NCBI GenBank assembly: GCA_010405405.1
Contig: MU004233.1
Coordinates: 1,671,706-1,735,705 of the forward strand
Origin: Microthyrium microscopicum
Lineage: Eukaryota > Ascomycota > Dothideomycetes > Microthyriales > Microthyriaceae
Direction of reading: 5' to 3'
DNA length: 64,000 bases
Shown here in pieces: positions 23,632-36,690 of the stretch (position 1 is the stretch's first letter; the number at the start of each line of letters is the position of its first letter). Both the position numbers and the translations under genes were made by a program. Under the pieces are notes generated by a model. That model was not told the DNA's origin, did not search any database, and saw nothing but the letters and a program-made list of their open reading frames with translations.

Positions 23632-24354
23632 CAAAAGAGCGTTACTATTTCGCACTCAAGCAGTAACAGTATTCAGGCACAACGACTCGAGCATATCTCA
23701 AGCTACATGTATGCCAGAAGTCCAATACGCCCAGTGATGATCGCGAGGCTCAATCAAGCTTATAGCACTCACCTAGTAACTAATGCTTCCCATTCCTTCA
23801 ATATCAAACTTTGGTGGGGATTCTTGATCTTTATCAGTATCAATTGAGTGATATCATGTTTTCAGAAGCAAACGAAAAGGCAGTGACCTCACATATCTCT
23901 CCCCTGCGGCTCCCGTCGGAGCGATCCGCCCCACCATTCCACAGGATAGGGTCCACTCCTACAGCTTGGGAGCTTACAGCTCTTTCTCAAATGCTGATTC
24001 AGCATTTTCAATGTTCCTTTGATATTGTACTACACATGCAATGTATGCTGGATGAGCCAATTGGAAGTGGAGAACGCCGCTATATCTGTCCAACTACAAC
24101 TCCTTCGCATGGCATAGCATCGCAAGACGATATCACCTCGTTGACAATTATCCTTCTGGAATCCGGGTTATTGACCAAGTCTACAATCTTTATGGCATGC
24201 ACATGCTCAACAAATATGGTCGCTTCATATAACATTCCATGGCAAGAGGAATCGGGCCTACTCATCGGATAAGATCACGCTCGCCGCAGGCGATTGGGGA
24301 CAGCTCAATGAGGAGTACAGCTTAACGAGGATTCCATTTACTACAGATTACTAA
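23632..24354 (+). pseudogene. Decayed coding region at the edge of the AT-rich tract, family unknown
   Basis: Protein-like sequence runs through several plus frames without one open reading frame. One segment (about 23,632-23,844) reads SYMYARSPIRPVMIARLNQA and stops at TGA. A second frame (about 23,866-24,232) reads SDLTYLSPAAPVGAIRPTIP and then YNSFAWHSIARRYHLVDNYP. It is broken by TGA codons at 24020 and 24053 and ends at TAA 24230. A third frame reads KITLAAGDWGQLNEEYSLTR to a stop at 24352-24354. The two internal TGAs could each come from CGA by one C-to-T change, as RIP would produce. Unrecognised introns could explain part of the frame changes, but no in-phase GT-AG pair removes the TGAs. 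An uninterrupted 153-codon frame overlaps (23811-24272) but has poorer composition. I do not recognise the family. Confidence 0.4.
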
Positions 24355-26060
24355 ATAATTAATCCTACACATAAATTATAATATTATTTAATATAATTAA
24401 TATAGGGTATGCCTATAGTACTATTCTATAACTAGTATTAATTTTAGCAATTAATATTAACTTTTAGAATATAATTCTATATAGTAATTAAGTTATACAG
24501 AATACGTAAAAATTATAAAATCTCTTAATTTTAATAATAATTAGAACTATCTAAAGTAAATAATACTTAAATTTTATAGTAAAGATAGTAAACGACGTAT
24601 ACGTTCTTATATTACACGTTAGAAAGTATTAAAAATCTAAATAATTAGTAGTACTTTAAAATTAATATCTTTATTACTAGAACTAGCTAAAGACTAATAT
24701 TCTTTATTAGTAATTATATTTAGATCGTTTAGTACTTTATTACTATAGTATACTTTAATAAGATCTATAGGAAGTTAAGGAAAAGTAGGAAGCTATAAAT
24801 TAGGATACTATTTAATTAGTATATCTCTCTTATAATTATATTTAGGGCAATTAATTCCTATACCTAAAAGATTACTAAAATACTATTACTAAGAGTAGAT
24901 TTAAGGGCAATATTACTATAGTAGAGTAAGATCTTTAAACTATAGTAGTAGTAAGTAATTTTAATAAGAATCTATCTATTCGTGCCTTTATATCTTTATT
25001 AGCTTTTTATTCTTAGTAGTACGCGTATTTAGAGGCTTAATTTCTTCCTTTTTAATCCTTATTTTATACTTCTTTTTTAGTAGCTAAGATTCCTTAGCTA
25101 CTATTACCTAAGATGCTTAAACAAGAGTAATTTTAGACTTAGAATCCTTAAGATTTACGAGCTATAAAGCTTTTAAGGCTTTCTTAATAGTAGTATTCTT
25201 TTATCTTATAATAATACCCTAAAGATTAATCTAATTCTAGTTAGTAGCCTTCTTAAACGACTTAATAGTAAGATAATAAAAGAAAGAGGAATAAATATAA
25301 TTATAAAAAGCTAGTTAGTAAAGAAGCTAAGTATCTATAATATAAAGTTAAATTCTACGCTAAGTATTTAGTAATTCTAATAAGCCTATAATATCTTAAT
25401 CTTAAAAGTTCGTAGCGTAGATAAATCCTTTCTTTTAGGCCTATTTCCTAGATTTAGACTTTATCTATTTATTATAGAATTAAGCTAAATATAAGTTAAA
25501 GTAATAATTAATTAATTATATCTAGAGAGAGGCTATTACTTTAGTAGCTATTAAGAACGTCTTCCTATTTATTCTTCTCTACTGCTATAGATTTATAGGA
25601 ATTAAAGATACTAAAGAATAATCCTATAATTATACTTATATTAATATCTCTTTAAAAATTACTAAATATGCTAAAAGAAGCTAAATCTTAGGTAATTTTA
25701 TAGCTTTAAGTATAGCTATACGTTATCTAAACTTCTAAGTCTTCTTATCCTAATTAGGATATATTTTTAGACTTACTATAAGATCTACTATAGATATATA
25801 ATTAAGTACTAGATAAGAATTAAAGAGCATTATTCCTATACGTTTTTAGGTACTCTTAATATTATTTTTAATAAAGATTTAAGATCTAATATACTTAATT
25901 ACTATAAAGAAGTATTATTTATTAAAATTAATAATTCCTTAATAAACATAAGCATTAATTTCCTCTAAATGCTAGTCTTTCTATAGTTAAAAGATACATT
26001 GTAAAAAAATTATTATGCATTATAAATTAGACTACGTATTATACTAGAAAAGTTATATTT

Positions 26061-26390
26061 AACTTATTATAAAGATATTAGATGCGTATAAGATAACTAC
26101 GTACTTTATTAGAAATATTTTAAAAGTATTTAAAATATTTTAAACTTATTAGGTACATTATAGTTATTTTAAACTTATTATAAAAATATTAGATGCGTAT
26201 AAGATAATATATACTTTATTAGAAATATTATAAAACTATTTAAAATATTTTAAACTTATTAGGTATATTGTAGTTATTTAAAACTTATTATAAGAATATT
26301 AGATATATATAAGATAATATATACTTTATTAGAAATATTATAAAACTATTTAAAATATTTTAAACTTATTAGGTATATTATAGTTATTTA
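26061..26390. repeat. Tandem repeat, ~110 bp x 3
   Basis: Three consecutive copies begin near 26061, 26172 and 26282. Each starts AACTTATTATAAAGATATTA-like and includes TACTTTATTAGAAATATT and TTAAACTTATTAGGTA. Differences between copies are mostly C/T or G/A. Confidence 0.85.
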
Positions 26391-26480
26391 AGTATAGCTT
26401 ATACTATACTTAAGTAAATTTATTATAGCTAAAGCTACGTATAATAGAATATAAATAATGCTTACTAGTAACTTTCTATA

Positions 26481-26520
26481 TATCTAGATATATCTAGATA
26501 TATCTAGATATATCTAGATA
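26481..26520. repeat. Palindromic 10-bp microsatellite (TATCTAGATA)4
   Basis: Four exact head-to-tail copies of a self-complementary decamer are present; a fifth degenerate copy follows. Confidence 0.9.
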
Positions 26521-26999
26521 TTAGTATCTAGATATATTTAGTATCTAAATAAAGTAGTTATAATCTTTAAGTAGAAGATATAATTTTTAAGGAAAGGAAT
26601 TAAAGATTACTATATAACTAGCTACTAAGGCGTAATAGCTTTTTCTAACTAGTTAAGATATTACTATTCCTATATCTTGCGCCCTAAGTAAGCTATATAT
26701 TACCTTTATAGTCTATTCTTTCTAAACGTTCTAATTAGCCTTTAATATTATTATTCTAGTCCTAGTAAGTTATAAGTAGAATATACGACTAAGCTTTTAT
26801 CTCCTAGACCTAGTAGAAAGATATATCTTTTATATTCGTTATAGCTAACTAAGAAGGTATTTAAGGACTTAGTAGTTACTATTATAAGTAGTTACTAAGG
26901 AGTAATAACCTTTTCTTTCTAGTTAAGATAGCGCTATTCCTATATCTTATACCTTACTAAGTAAGCTATATATTACCTTTATAGTTAAATTAAGTAATT

Positions 27000-27295
27000 A
27001 CGTTAATAAATATATCTATACTCCTAACTAGTTAAAAAAGTAGCTAAGGACTACTTTAAGCTTTATTTATAAGTAAGTAGATTAGATACTTAGAGTAATA
27101 ATAGTTATCTAAGGGTTATTACTATATATAGAAACGTTACTTATTAGTAACCTTTATTATATTTAGATATATTTAGCACCTAGATAAAGTAGTAATAATG
27201 TTAAGAGTAAGTAAGGCAAAGTAAGGTAATAGTACCTTTAATAGTATATTAGTTAACTATAATAATAAGAGTAATAGTAAGTAGTATATAAATTA
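27000..27295. repeat. Dispersed repeat family copy, left of Gypsy-1
   Basis: This matches segments at about 35,820-35,975 and 36,460-36,690, with a partial match at 37,378-37,490. Shared words include GGTTATTACT and GTAACCTTTATTATATTTAG, ending in ATTAGTTAACTATAATAATA. The family is unclassified; it may be a decayed solo LTR or a non-autonomous element. Confidence 0.6.
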
Positions 27296-27514
27296 AGTTA
27301 AGTTTACGTATAATGCTCTTTATTATTATAAAGTACTACTATACTTACTTTTATTCTACTAGTCTTTAGGACGTAGACTATAATAATAACTATTACTTTA
27401 GTACTATTGTTAATTATAGTATTACTAATACCTATACTTAGGACTTCTATTTCTAATCTTACTTTGCGCTTTAAGGCACTGCTTATCCTATATACTATAT
27501 AATTCTCTATAATA

Positions 27515-27742
27515 TGTAAGGATCTAACAGGCACGTAATTAAGCAAAGGGTAGATAATATTTAACGATCTAGCGTACAAAGAGAGAAAGAGAGGTAGAGT
27601 AGAATCTACGCTAAGGAAAGAAGAGGGTAATGCTTAGTAAATCCTTAAAGACGCTAGCCCTAATTAGGACTAGCGCTACTAAATCTTTATAAAAGTCTAG
27701 CTTAATACTAAAGCTATTATACTTTAGTAAGGAATTCTTATA
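27515..27742 (-). repeat. Gypsy-1 LTR (3' LTR)
   Basis: This is a direct repeat of 35062-35289, 228 bp. It starts TGTAAGGATCTAA and ends TTCTTATA, consistent with original TG...CA ends after RIP. Both copies contain ACGATCTAGCGTACAAAG and CTAGCCCTAATTAGGACTAG. Confidence 0.9.
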
Positions 27743-28899
27743 TTACTCTCTCCTTTAAAACTAGCGCTCTAAGCTACGTTCTAACCTATACTATTCTATT
27801 CTAGGCTAAGCTAGGCTAATCTAGTCTAGTTTAGTCTAATCTAATCTACTTTATATCTAATAAAGTACTATTTACGCCCTTTTACTATTCTACTATTCTC
27901 TAGCCTACTAAGGTAACTATCTAGGTATTAATAAACTTAGATATCCTTAGAATACTCTAGTTTATAGCGCTAATAAGGTGCTAATAGTAGCGTACTATAA
28001 ACAAAATAAATACTTTTATTTTTCTAACTAGTCGTTTAGTAAACTATTACTATTATAGTTTATAGAGTTAGATATATTAGGTCTAATAATAGATAGTAAC
28101 TACTTAGGGTTAGGGCTAGGCTTTATAGGATTACGTTTATAGAAGTTATAGATTAGGTTTACTACGTTCTTAAGGTCTTTCTATAGTTGCTATAAAGGCA
28201 TATTATAACCTATCTATTTTATAAGGTATTCTAACTTCTTATAAGTACTCTTTTTATAGTAGCTATTAAGAATTTTGTTAACTTACTATTCTTCTTCTTT
28301 TAGTACTTTATCTACTACTACTAGTAGAGAGTTATATTAATATAGAAGCTCTATATTATCTATAATAGTATATAGTAGCTAAACGTAAAATATAAGGTAT
28401 ATCTTTATATACTTTAGTAAGTTAAGTTTAAATATAATAGCGTTAAGCTTCTTTAAAATATAGAAAAGCTTTACGCTTTTACTATTAAGGATTTTAGACG
28501 CGCGTATTATATAGTAGTTTTAAATATTTAGACGTACCTAGTCTCTAGGTTAAAGATCTAGTACTATACATTAGTACTTATTAGCTTATTTAGCTTATTA
28601 TGCTTATACCTATATTAGCTATTCTATAAGATAATTATATATATCTTTATAGTCTTCCTATATCTTATTAGCGTCTTTCTATTCTTATTAAGCTAAAGAG
28701 GAGAAGTATTAGTATAGTGCTAGTACTTAATAAGCTAATTTAAGTCTAGATTTAGGGAGAAAGCTATATTAGATTTTAAAAGAAGTAAAGCCTATTATCA
28801 TACTAATAGTAGAGTTAATAGTAAATTCTATAAATAGTAGTAACTAGACCTAATTATTCTAATTCTAGTTAACGAAAATATAAAGATATTACTTAAGTA

Positions 28900-29020
28900 C
28901 TAATATTAAGATCTCTATAATCTTATTAGTTTATAGGTACTATATAGTACTTAGCTATAGTACTATACCTACTTAATTATATAACTATTTCTAAAACGTT
29001 AAAGTAAACTATAACCCTTT
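28900..29020 (-). pseudogene. Gypsy-1 integrase remnant
   Basis: Minus-strand words FW-K-x-L-Y-N-x-VGI and LSTI-Y match the retroviral-type integrase segment 'FW..L....GI...LST.YHPQTDGQ'. Stops have replaced Trp and Gln codons. Confidence 0.6.
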
Positions 29021-30639
29021 ATTTAATAGAATTATATTTAGCTATCTAGTTAACTTCTAGACTTAATTAATAAATATAAGAACTATTATCTTAATAGAGA
29101 AATTAGATAGAGAGATGAAGTATTATTAGTAGGTATATTAGTCTATAATAACTATAATATAATAAAAAGTAATACTTAAATAGGTATACTAGGGTAAAGA
29201 GATAGTAAAGTTAATTAAGATATTTAATTATATTTATTTTAGTAGAGGGAAGGACTAAAGAAGTCTTTACTTCTTTTAGTAAATTAGTTTAGTAAAGATA
29301 TATTTATATTTTAAGATATACTTCTTTATGTCCTATAATATATATAGTTACTAGTAATCTTACTAGAGCTAGTAATAAGTAGTTACTAAGCCTTTATAGC
29401 TTATAACTTTATAGTAGTAGATATATATTATAGTATAATAATAAAGTTTACTTTTAGGTATTAGAATATATTAGCAATAAAGGACTAGGCCCTTTACTAA
29501 GATTATATAGTTACTAAGCTTAATATCTTATTATTTTAAGATACTAAAGAAGAGATATAATAATCCTTCTTACTTAGTATAGTAAATAGTATTTAGTAAT
29601 ATATTATCTTTGCCTACTTCTATTATCTCTATTAAAAACTAATTGACGTTAAAATCTAGGGATTTATTAAGCTTTAAGAAGTTACTCTTAGGCGCATTCT
29701 TAGGCTAGTCCTTATTACTAAGGTTCGCTATTATAAGGTCCTCTAATAACTCTCCTACTTTAGTAGAGAAATCTAACTTATTTATAATAATAGTAGTAAT
29801 CTATATAAGAGATAACGTAATAGGTTTAACTAATAGGCGTACTATCTTAATTATATATATAGTATTAAACTAGTAGGGAAAAAGTAGAGAGTATACTTAG
29901 TACTAAATATATAGATTATTATTACTTTAGGGAAAATCTTAAGAGCACTAAGTTAGTACGTTTACTTTTTTATTAGCTAGTTTAGGATAATATATAATCT
30001 TAAAGTAAAATTATAATAAAAACTCTACTTAGTATACTTAATAGTATAAGAGCTTCTTAATAGTTATAAATATCTATAGATTTTAATAGTTAGAGAATAC
30101 TTTAATAAGATTATTAGTAGAGAATAACTTTAGTTTCTATTCTTTAAAAGCGCGTACGATTATAAGAAACTCTTTATTATAAATATTATAATTATACTTA
30201 GCTAGAGATATCTTCTTTAATAGGAATGCTATAGGATATAGATCTCTATTATTATCTTTTTAAAATAATACTCTTACATATACTTAGTCTAATATATTAG
30301 TTTTAAGCTAGGTTTCCTTAGTATAGTTAAAGTATTTTAAAATAGGCGCTATTATAAATGCCTTTTTTAGTTTATTAAACGTCTAGTTCTTAAGACCTTT
30401 AATATTCTATAGGAAGATAGTTACTATATCCTTCTTCATTAGAGCTATAAAAGATATAGTAATTTCTAAGTATCTTTATATAAAACGATAATAAAAGTTA
30501 GCAAAATTAAGGAAGGCTTAGACGTCTTTTATATATAATAGTCGTTCCTATTCTAGTACTAATTCTACCTTTACTAGGTTTATCTTAATATCTTCTATAG
30601 TAATAATTAGCCTTAGATATTTTATTTCTATAGTAGTAA

Positions 30640-30880
30640 ACTCTAATTTGTAAATATTAAAATATAGACTAGCTTTCTTTAGCTTATTAAGCACTAAGTA
30701 TATATAAGTTATATATTCTTTATATATCTTACTAAAAATAAGAATATTATCTATATAGACTATAATAAAGTCATTAAGATATTTTATTAGGATATAGTTA
30801 ATATATACTTAAAAGGTATTTAGAGCATTTATTAACCTAAAGGGCATAATAATAAACTCGTAGAGACTATATTATATAGA
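30640..30880 (-). pseudogene. Gypsy-1 reverse transcriptase core (decayed)
   Basis: Minus-strand translation gives EFIIMPFRLINALNTF, then IIVYIDNILIFSKIYKEYI, then a KYLRLIIT-like block. These match Gypsy RT blocks MPFGLTNAP, V-Y-L-D-D-I-L-I and KYLGLII. The second catalytic Asp is Asn. Confidence 0.85.
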
Positions 30881-33800
30881 GAAGGCTATCTTATACTTAT
30901 CTCTAAGTTTAATTTATATTTACTTATAGACTATAATAACGTTAAATTTATTATAGTATTACGCTTAATATAGCTTTACTAAAGTATTAAGAAGTAATAG
31001 TAGTATATTCTTATTTTTATAAGAGATCTTATTAAGTCCTTAATAATTAATATAGACTTAAATGCTACTATTAGGTTTATATGCGTATAGTATTAGTATT
31101 ATGAAATATAACTTTAATAGGTATATAAAACCCTTTCTTAATAGATTCTTTAAATACTATTTAATAATAATATTCTACTTTAGGTTTATATTAATATTAT
31201 ATCGTTTTAGTATTATAGCGTTTAGAATTAAATTAATAAAATAATTAAATTTTAGGCAGTAGAGTAGTAATTTATCTACTTTTTATAGATTAAAGACTTT
31301 AAGATAGCAATAGAATTCTTCTAAAATTATTTTATAGAGTTCTTTATAAGTAAAATAAGGTTATTTATGCTTCTCTTACTACTTCTTAAAGTTATACTCT
31401 AAGATAGCAAATAGGTTAATTGCTACGTTATTTATAAAGAAGATTAAGTCTAATATCCTTAAGAGGTTAAATAATTCTAGTTCTTCTATTAAAGGATTCT
31501 TTAGTAAAGGATTATTTAGTAGCTTCTTTTCTTTAGGCTTAGTAAAGTCCTTAGGATAGAGAACTTCTACTTTCTATCCTTATCGCTTTATTAATATTAC
31601 TATAACGCGTATAGATATAGCTACTACTTTCTTATTTTTTAGAAATTTTATAATAAAATTATATTAACCCTAAGTATTAACTTTAATAGGGCGTTATATT
31701 AGAATATAGTTATAAAGGTAACGATAAGAGTTAAATATAATAATCTTCTCGCCCTTTTTTAGGTAGACTTTATAAAGTTAGATCTAAGGGTCGCTAAGAA
31801 TAAGATTATAAGTAGCTACTTTTATAATAAAATAGTATATTTATTTAATATAACTTTTAATATATATAGTAACTAGTATAGCTTTATTAATTTTAATAAT
31901 AGTCTTCCTATTCATAAGCTCTACTAAATATAGTTAGTTAAGTTATATTTTTAGTATATTATACTATTTAATAAAGTAAATATAGATAATTCTAAGTATA
32001 CTACTACTAATATTAATTAGTACGTTATACTTCTTAAAGGTATTAGCCTTTAGAATTAGTATACTCCTAACTATTATTTATTATAGTTCTACGAAAAGTA
32101 TATAGTTAACATTATTTAGTAGTAGCTATTTTAGATTAATTGCTACTATAGATAGTTAAATAATATAATATACCTTTAGTAGTAGGTTTAAATTTGCCTA
32201 CTAGGTTTCTAGCTCCTAAATCCTATCTTAAATCTAGCCTAACTCTTATTTCTTTTATTAATTATATATTTCTTATAAGTTTAGCTTCTCTTTACGTTAA
32301 TAAGGTAGAGCATTTAGTTTAAATACTTATAAAAGTATATATTAAGTATTTCTACTTATAAAGCGTTCGCTATAGCTATAAGTATAGCAGAAACCTTTAG
32401 TTAAATTTTGTTATCTATTAAGCAAGCCTTTTATTTATAAGGAGTATCTTTCTATCTTAAGGTATAACTCTTTTTACTATATTTAGGGTACCTATTCTAC
32501 GCTTATAGAGCTAGAAAGACATTATTAGGGCGGCGTAGACACTTATTATTATTCTAATTATTATTATTATAGGCGTCTCTATTCTAGTTCCTTAAATTAT
32601 TAGTTAAGTTATTATTATTAGCACTACTACTATTAGAGTTATTAGTATTAGAATTATTATTATTATTCTATTTTAGGAAGTTTAGGTCTTATTCTATATC
32701 GTATAGATATATATAGAGTTTTAGATAGGTCTTAATATTACGTTTTATTAAAGGGTAGACAAATTATTTTAGGAAAAGTAAGCATAGTTTAGTAACTTTA
32801 TTACAATCCTTTAGGTCTACGTCTTTAGTCTTTTCTAAAAAGTAGCTTAAGAATTCTATTAGGTCTTTTATAATTTTTATCTTAGTATCTACTAAATAGA
32901 GCTATTACTTTATAATATTATATTTATTTATTACTTTATTATAAGTATCTAGGTCCTTCTATATATTATTAATAGTAAAGTAAAAGCTTATAGAGTTACG
33001 GCCTAAGTAATATAATATTAAAGACTATACTAGATTATCTAGGTTATTATAGATAAACTAAATTTTCTCCTTATTAGTTAGGTAAAACTAAGTATCTTCT
33101 TCTAGAATATTTAATACTTAATCTTTCTATTAATAGTATTTACTTTTATCTTTATTATTATATTATTTAATTATACAACGAGGTTAACTAATATATAGAG
33201 TAGTATCGTTTAAGGGATTAGACCTTACTCCTAAGAAAGGTAATATAAAACGTATTTATACTAGGTTAGTTTAAGTAGCTATAGGTTAATATAGTATATT
33301 ACGAAGTAATTTAGCGTTTTCTTTATCTTCTAGGCATATAAAAGCTAGTATATTATAAAGTTTTATAAAGGTTAGAAAATCTTATATCTACTATTCTATA
33401 GTATAAAGACGTTAAGTAAGGAATTCATTTTTAGTATTAAGGTTTATAATAGTAGTATTCTAAAGTTATATTTACTTATAGTATTCTTAGAGTTATTTTA
33501 TATAATATACTAACTTTATTTCTACGAAAGTAGTATAGTTTTTAATTACTTAAATATTATACTATAGTTAATAATAATTAGAGATAAGTTTATAGTAATT
33601 AATTATACTAATCTAAAGTTCTTTAACTTCTAAGAAGAGCTTGTCTACTTTTGCTTTATAGTTAACTATAGAGCCTTTTAGGTTATCTACCTTATTTATA
33701 AGATCTTAGATCTTCTCTAAGGACTTAGTATTTTAGATATTACTTTTTCATAATTTATTATAATAAAATTAGTAGTATACTACTATAGCTTAGTTTATAG

Positions 33801-35061
33801 CTAAGATAGTATAAATCTAATTAAATAGGAGTTAAGGATCTTTTTATATAACTTCTCACTTTAGCTCTTAAGTATTATAAATTAGATAGTAATCTTTAAA
33901 TACCTTAATAGTAGGATTAGGTTCTTAATAATAGAATAGTAGTAATAGGTTTAAGGGACCTTCTAGTATAGCTACTTTTAGATCTTCGTAGGCTTATATT
34001 TAGAGAGGGCCTTAAAAGACTTAGAAAAATATAATACGTACTATATTATTAATTATTAAGTAGTTATTTTAGAAAGTTAGAGAGACTTCTTTATAATTAT
34101 TATTTTAGAGCTATATTTCCTATAGCTAGACTAATATAGTAGAATAGATTCCTTTAAATATCTTTTCTTCTTTTACTTTTTGTATATTTTTATAGAAAGC
34201 TAAAGGTATTACTAGAGCAACTAGTTCTACTAAGGGCGTAGTAAATACTATAGTTTTAATTAGTTATAGGAGTTTGCTACTAAGTATACGCTAAATAGGT
34301 AATAGGATTAGCTTCTAGTTTACTTAATTATAAGTAAATAGATTAGAGAGTAAGAAGTCATTATCTTTATTAGAATTAGTATAAGATAGTTGGCGCGTAC
34401 TCTTTTCTTATTAAGAAGTCTAAATAATAGCTTACGTAGAGTTTTATATATTTATTATTACTTTCTTTATAAATAGGCCTTTAGGATCTTAATCCTAATA
34501 GTAGCTAATAATTAATATATAGTAGCTCTAAGAAGGGCTTAGAACTATTTCGTCTTAGCGTTAAGGAGATATAGACTACGATTAAGAGTAAGTAGTTACG
34601 TTAAGGCTTAGAGGCGCTAAGGAAGGAAACTCTTTAAGAGGGTCTATAGTTTTATTAATAGGTAGCTATATAGGGGTAATAATAAGTAATAATAATTAGA
34701 TAATTTCTTAATTACTAGAGATAAATAGATAGATAGATTAAGGATAATTAGAATATAAGTTAGTAGTATAGAGAGAGGCAAAAGAGCAAAGGTTCTATAT
34801 AGCTAAGTAGAAGGGTTTTAAGAGCTTAGACTATTATAAGATTTAGGTATTTATATTAAATACCTTATTAAAGATAATTAATTAGTATTTTAGAAAGTAG
34901 TAAAGATATGCTACCTAATTATATTAAGGAGTCTATAAGTAAGAACGCGCGTAAGCTATCTTTTAAGTATAGGTTCTAAAATTTAGGAGCACTAATCCTT
35001 AAGGATAAATGTATAAATAATTTTAAAGTTAATTTTTTAGTTTAATAAGTACGCTAGATTA

Positions 35062-35289
35062 TATAAGGATCTAATAAGTATATAATTAAGTAAAGGATAG
35101 ATAATATTTAACGATCTAGCGTACAAAGGAAGAGAAAGAAGTAGAGTAGAATCTACGCTAAGGGAAGAAGAGGGTAATGTTTAGTAAATCCTTAGAGACG
35201 CTAGCCCTAATTAGGACTAGCGCTGCTAGATCTTTGTGAAGGTCTAGCTTAATACTAAAGCTATTATGCTTTAGTAAGGAATTCTTATA
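35062..35289 (-). repeat. Gypsy-1 LTR (5' LTR)
   Basis: This is the partner of 27515-27742. It differs mainly by C/T and G/A changes and is followed by the TAATA target duplication. Confidence 0.9.
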
Positions 35290-35339
35290 TAATAAGGTTC
35301 TATATACTTACTATATTAAAGGTAAGATATTACTCCTAC

Positions 35340-36690
35340 TAAGCTATAAGTAGCCTAGTTATTATTTTAATTATATAATGCTACTTGCCTCTTTATATAA
35401 CTAGTAGAGTTAGAAATTTATTTATTATTTCTAGTCTAATAGAGATTAATATTAAAGACTAGTTATAGTATACTAAAGAAGTCTTTCCTACTTTATACTA
35501 CTTAAAGAGTATTATTAACTTCTTTCTTTCTTAAATTATCTTTCTTATAGGAATAAGAGAGTTTTCTTTAAAAATTTCTATATTTAGTACTATTATATAG
35601 CTATTAAACTAGGTAAGGATACTTAAGTAATATAGTAAAGGAAGAACTATCTTAAGCTTTATCTATAGGTAGGTAGATTAGATATTTAGAGTAATAACTA
35701 GCATTTATAGTAGTAAATCTATTTAGTATATCTAATTATGCCTATAGTATACTCTAAAAATTCTATATAAAGCTTTATAACTCTTAATACTATATGTCGT
35801 CTAGAGGTTATTACTACGTATAGGAACGTTACTTACTAGTAACCTTTATTATATTTAGATATATTTAGTACTTAAATAAAGTAGTAACAATATTAAGAGT
35901 AGGTAAGGCAATAGTACTTTTAGTAATATATTAGTTAACTATAATAATAAGAGTAATAGTAAGTAGTACATAAATTAAGCTAGAAGTAGCCTAGTTATTA
36001 TTTTAATTATATAGTACTACTTATTTCTTTATATAACTAGTAGAGTTAAAGATTTATCTACTATTCCTAATCTAATAGAAATTAATATTAAAAACTAGTT
36101 ACAATATACTAAAGAAGTTTTTTCTACCTTATGCTACTTAAAGAGCGCTATTAACTTCTTTCTTTCTTAAATTGTTTTTCCTATAGAAATAAGAGAGTTT
36201 CCTTTAAAAATTTTTATATCTAGTACTATTATATAGTCTATTAAGCTAGACTTAAGGAGCTTCTAGTAGCGTTCCTAACTCTAGTAGTTTATATATATAT
36301 TAAATTTAAAGTCTAAAGAATTTACTAGGTAAAATATATTTCTAGTATAATTTTACTTAATAATAAGAAGAAATATTTAATATACTATAAGCCTCTATAA
36401 ATATCTTTAATAAGCTATTAAACTAAGTAAGGATACTTAAGTAATATAGTAAAGGAAAGACTACCTTAAGCTCTATCTATAAGTAGGTAGATTAGATACT
36501 TAGAGTAATAATAGTTATTTAGAGGTTATTACTACGTATAGGAACGTTACTTACTAGTAACTTCTATTATATCTAGATATATCTAGTACCTAGATAAAGT
36601 AGTAATAATATTAAGAGTAGGTAAGGTAATAGTACCTTTAGTAGTATATTAGTTAACTATAATAATAAAAGTAATAGTAAATAGACTAGA
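35340..36690. repeat. Segmental duplication of dispersed repeats
   Basis: About 260 bp from roughly 35,342 recurs at about 35,980 (AGTAGCCTAGTTATTATTTT, AACTAGTAGAGTTA, then AATAAGAGAGTTT). A second unit with AGGATACTTAAGTAATATAG occurs at about 35,615 and 36,430. The dispersed family seen at 27.0-27.3 kb follows each. The arrangement suggests nested or tandem non-autonomous insertions. Confidence 0.65.

Larger units (their letters stand above)
27515..35289 (-). mobile_element. Gypsy-1: RIP-inactivated Ty3/Gypsy LTR retrotransposon
   Basis: The element is 7,775 bp, bounded by 228-bp direct LTRs and by a 5-bp target duplication TAATA (27510-27514 and 35290-35294). A purine-rich tract on the minus strand (complement of about 27746-27754) lies directly inside the left LTR, which makes that the 3' LTR and sets the orientation. 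On the minus strand, reverse-transcriptase motifs EFIIMPFRLINALNTF and IIVYIDNILIFS appear around 30,740-30,870. An integrase-like stretch with FWKQLYNQ-type residues lies around 28,930-29,010. RT before integrase is the Ty3/Gypsy order. Frames are full of stops. The catalytic YxDD reads Y-I-D-N, a G-to-A change consistent with RIP, so the element is dead. Confidence 0.88.

Noticed and set aside
23811-24272. 153-codon plus frame near the AT boundary
   Set aside because: It starts without ATG and its composition is less protein-like than the broken frames it overlaps. I favour the decayed-gene reading but keep this as the rival.
27304-27579. Open frame of 91 codons on the minus strand
   Set aside because: It straddles the Gypsy-1 LTR boundary and consists of low-complexity AT-derived residues; a by-product of RIP.
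31062-31244. Open frame of 60 codons on the plus strand
   Set aside because: Antisense to the Gypsy-1 pol region, composed of Ile/Tyr/Phe/Leu/Arg as expected of random AT-rich DNA.
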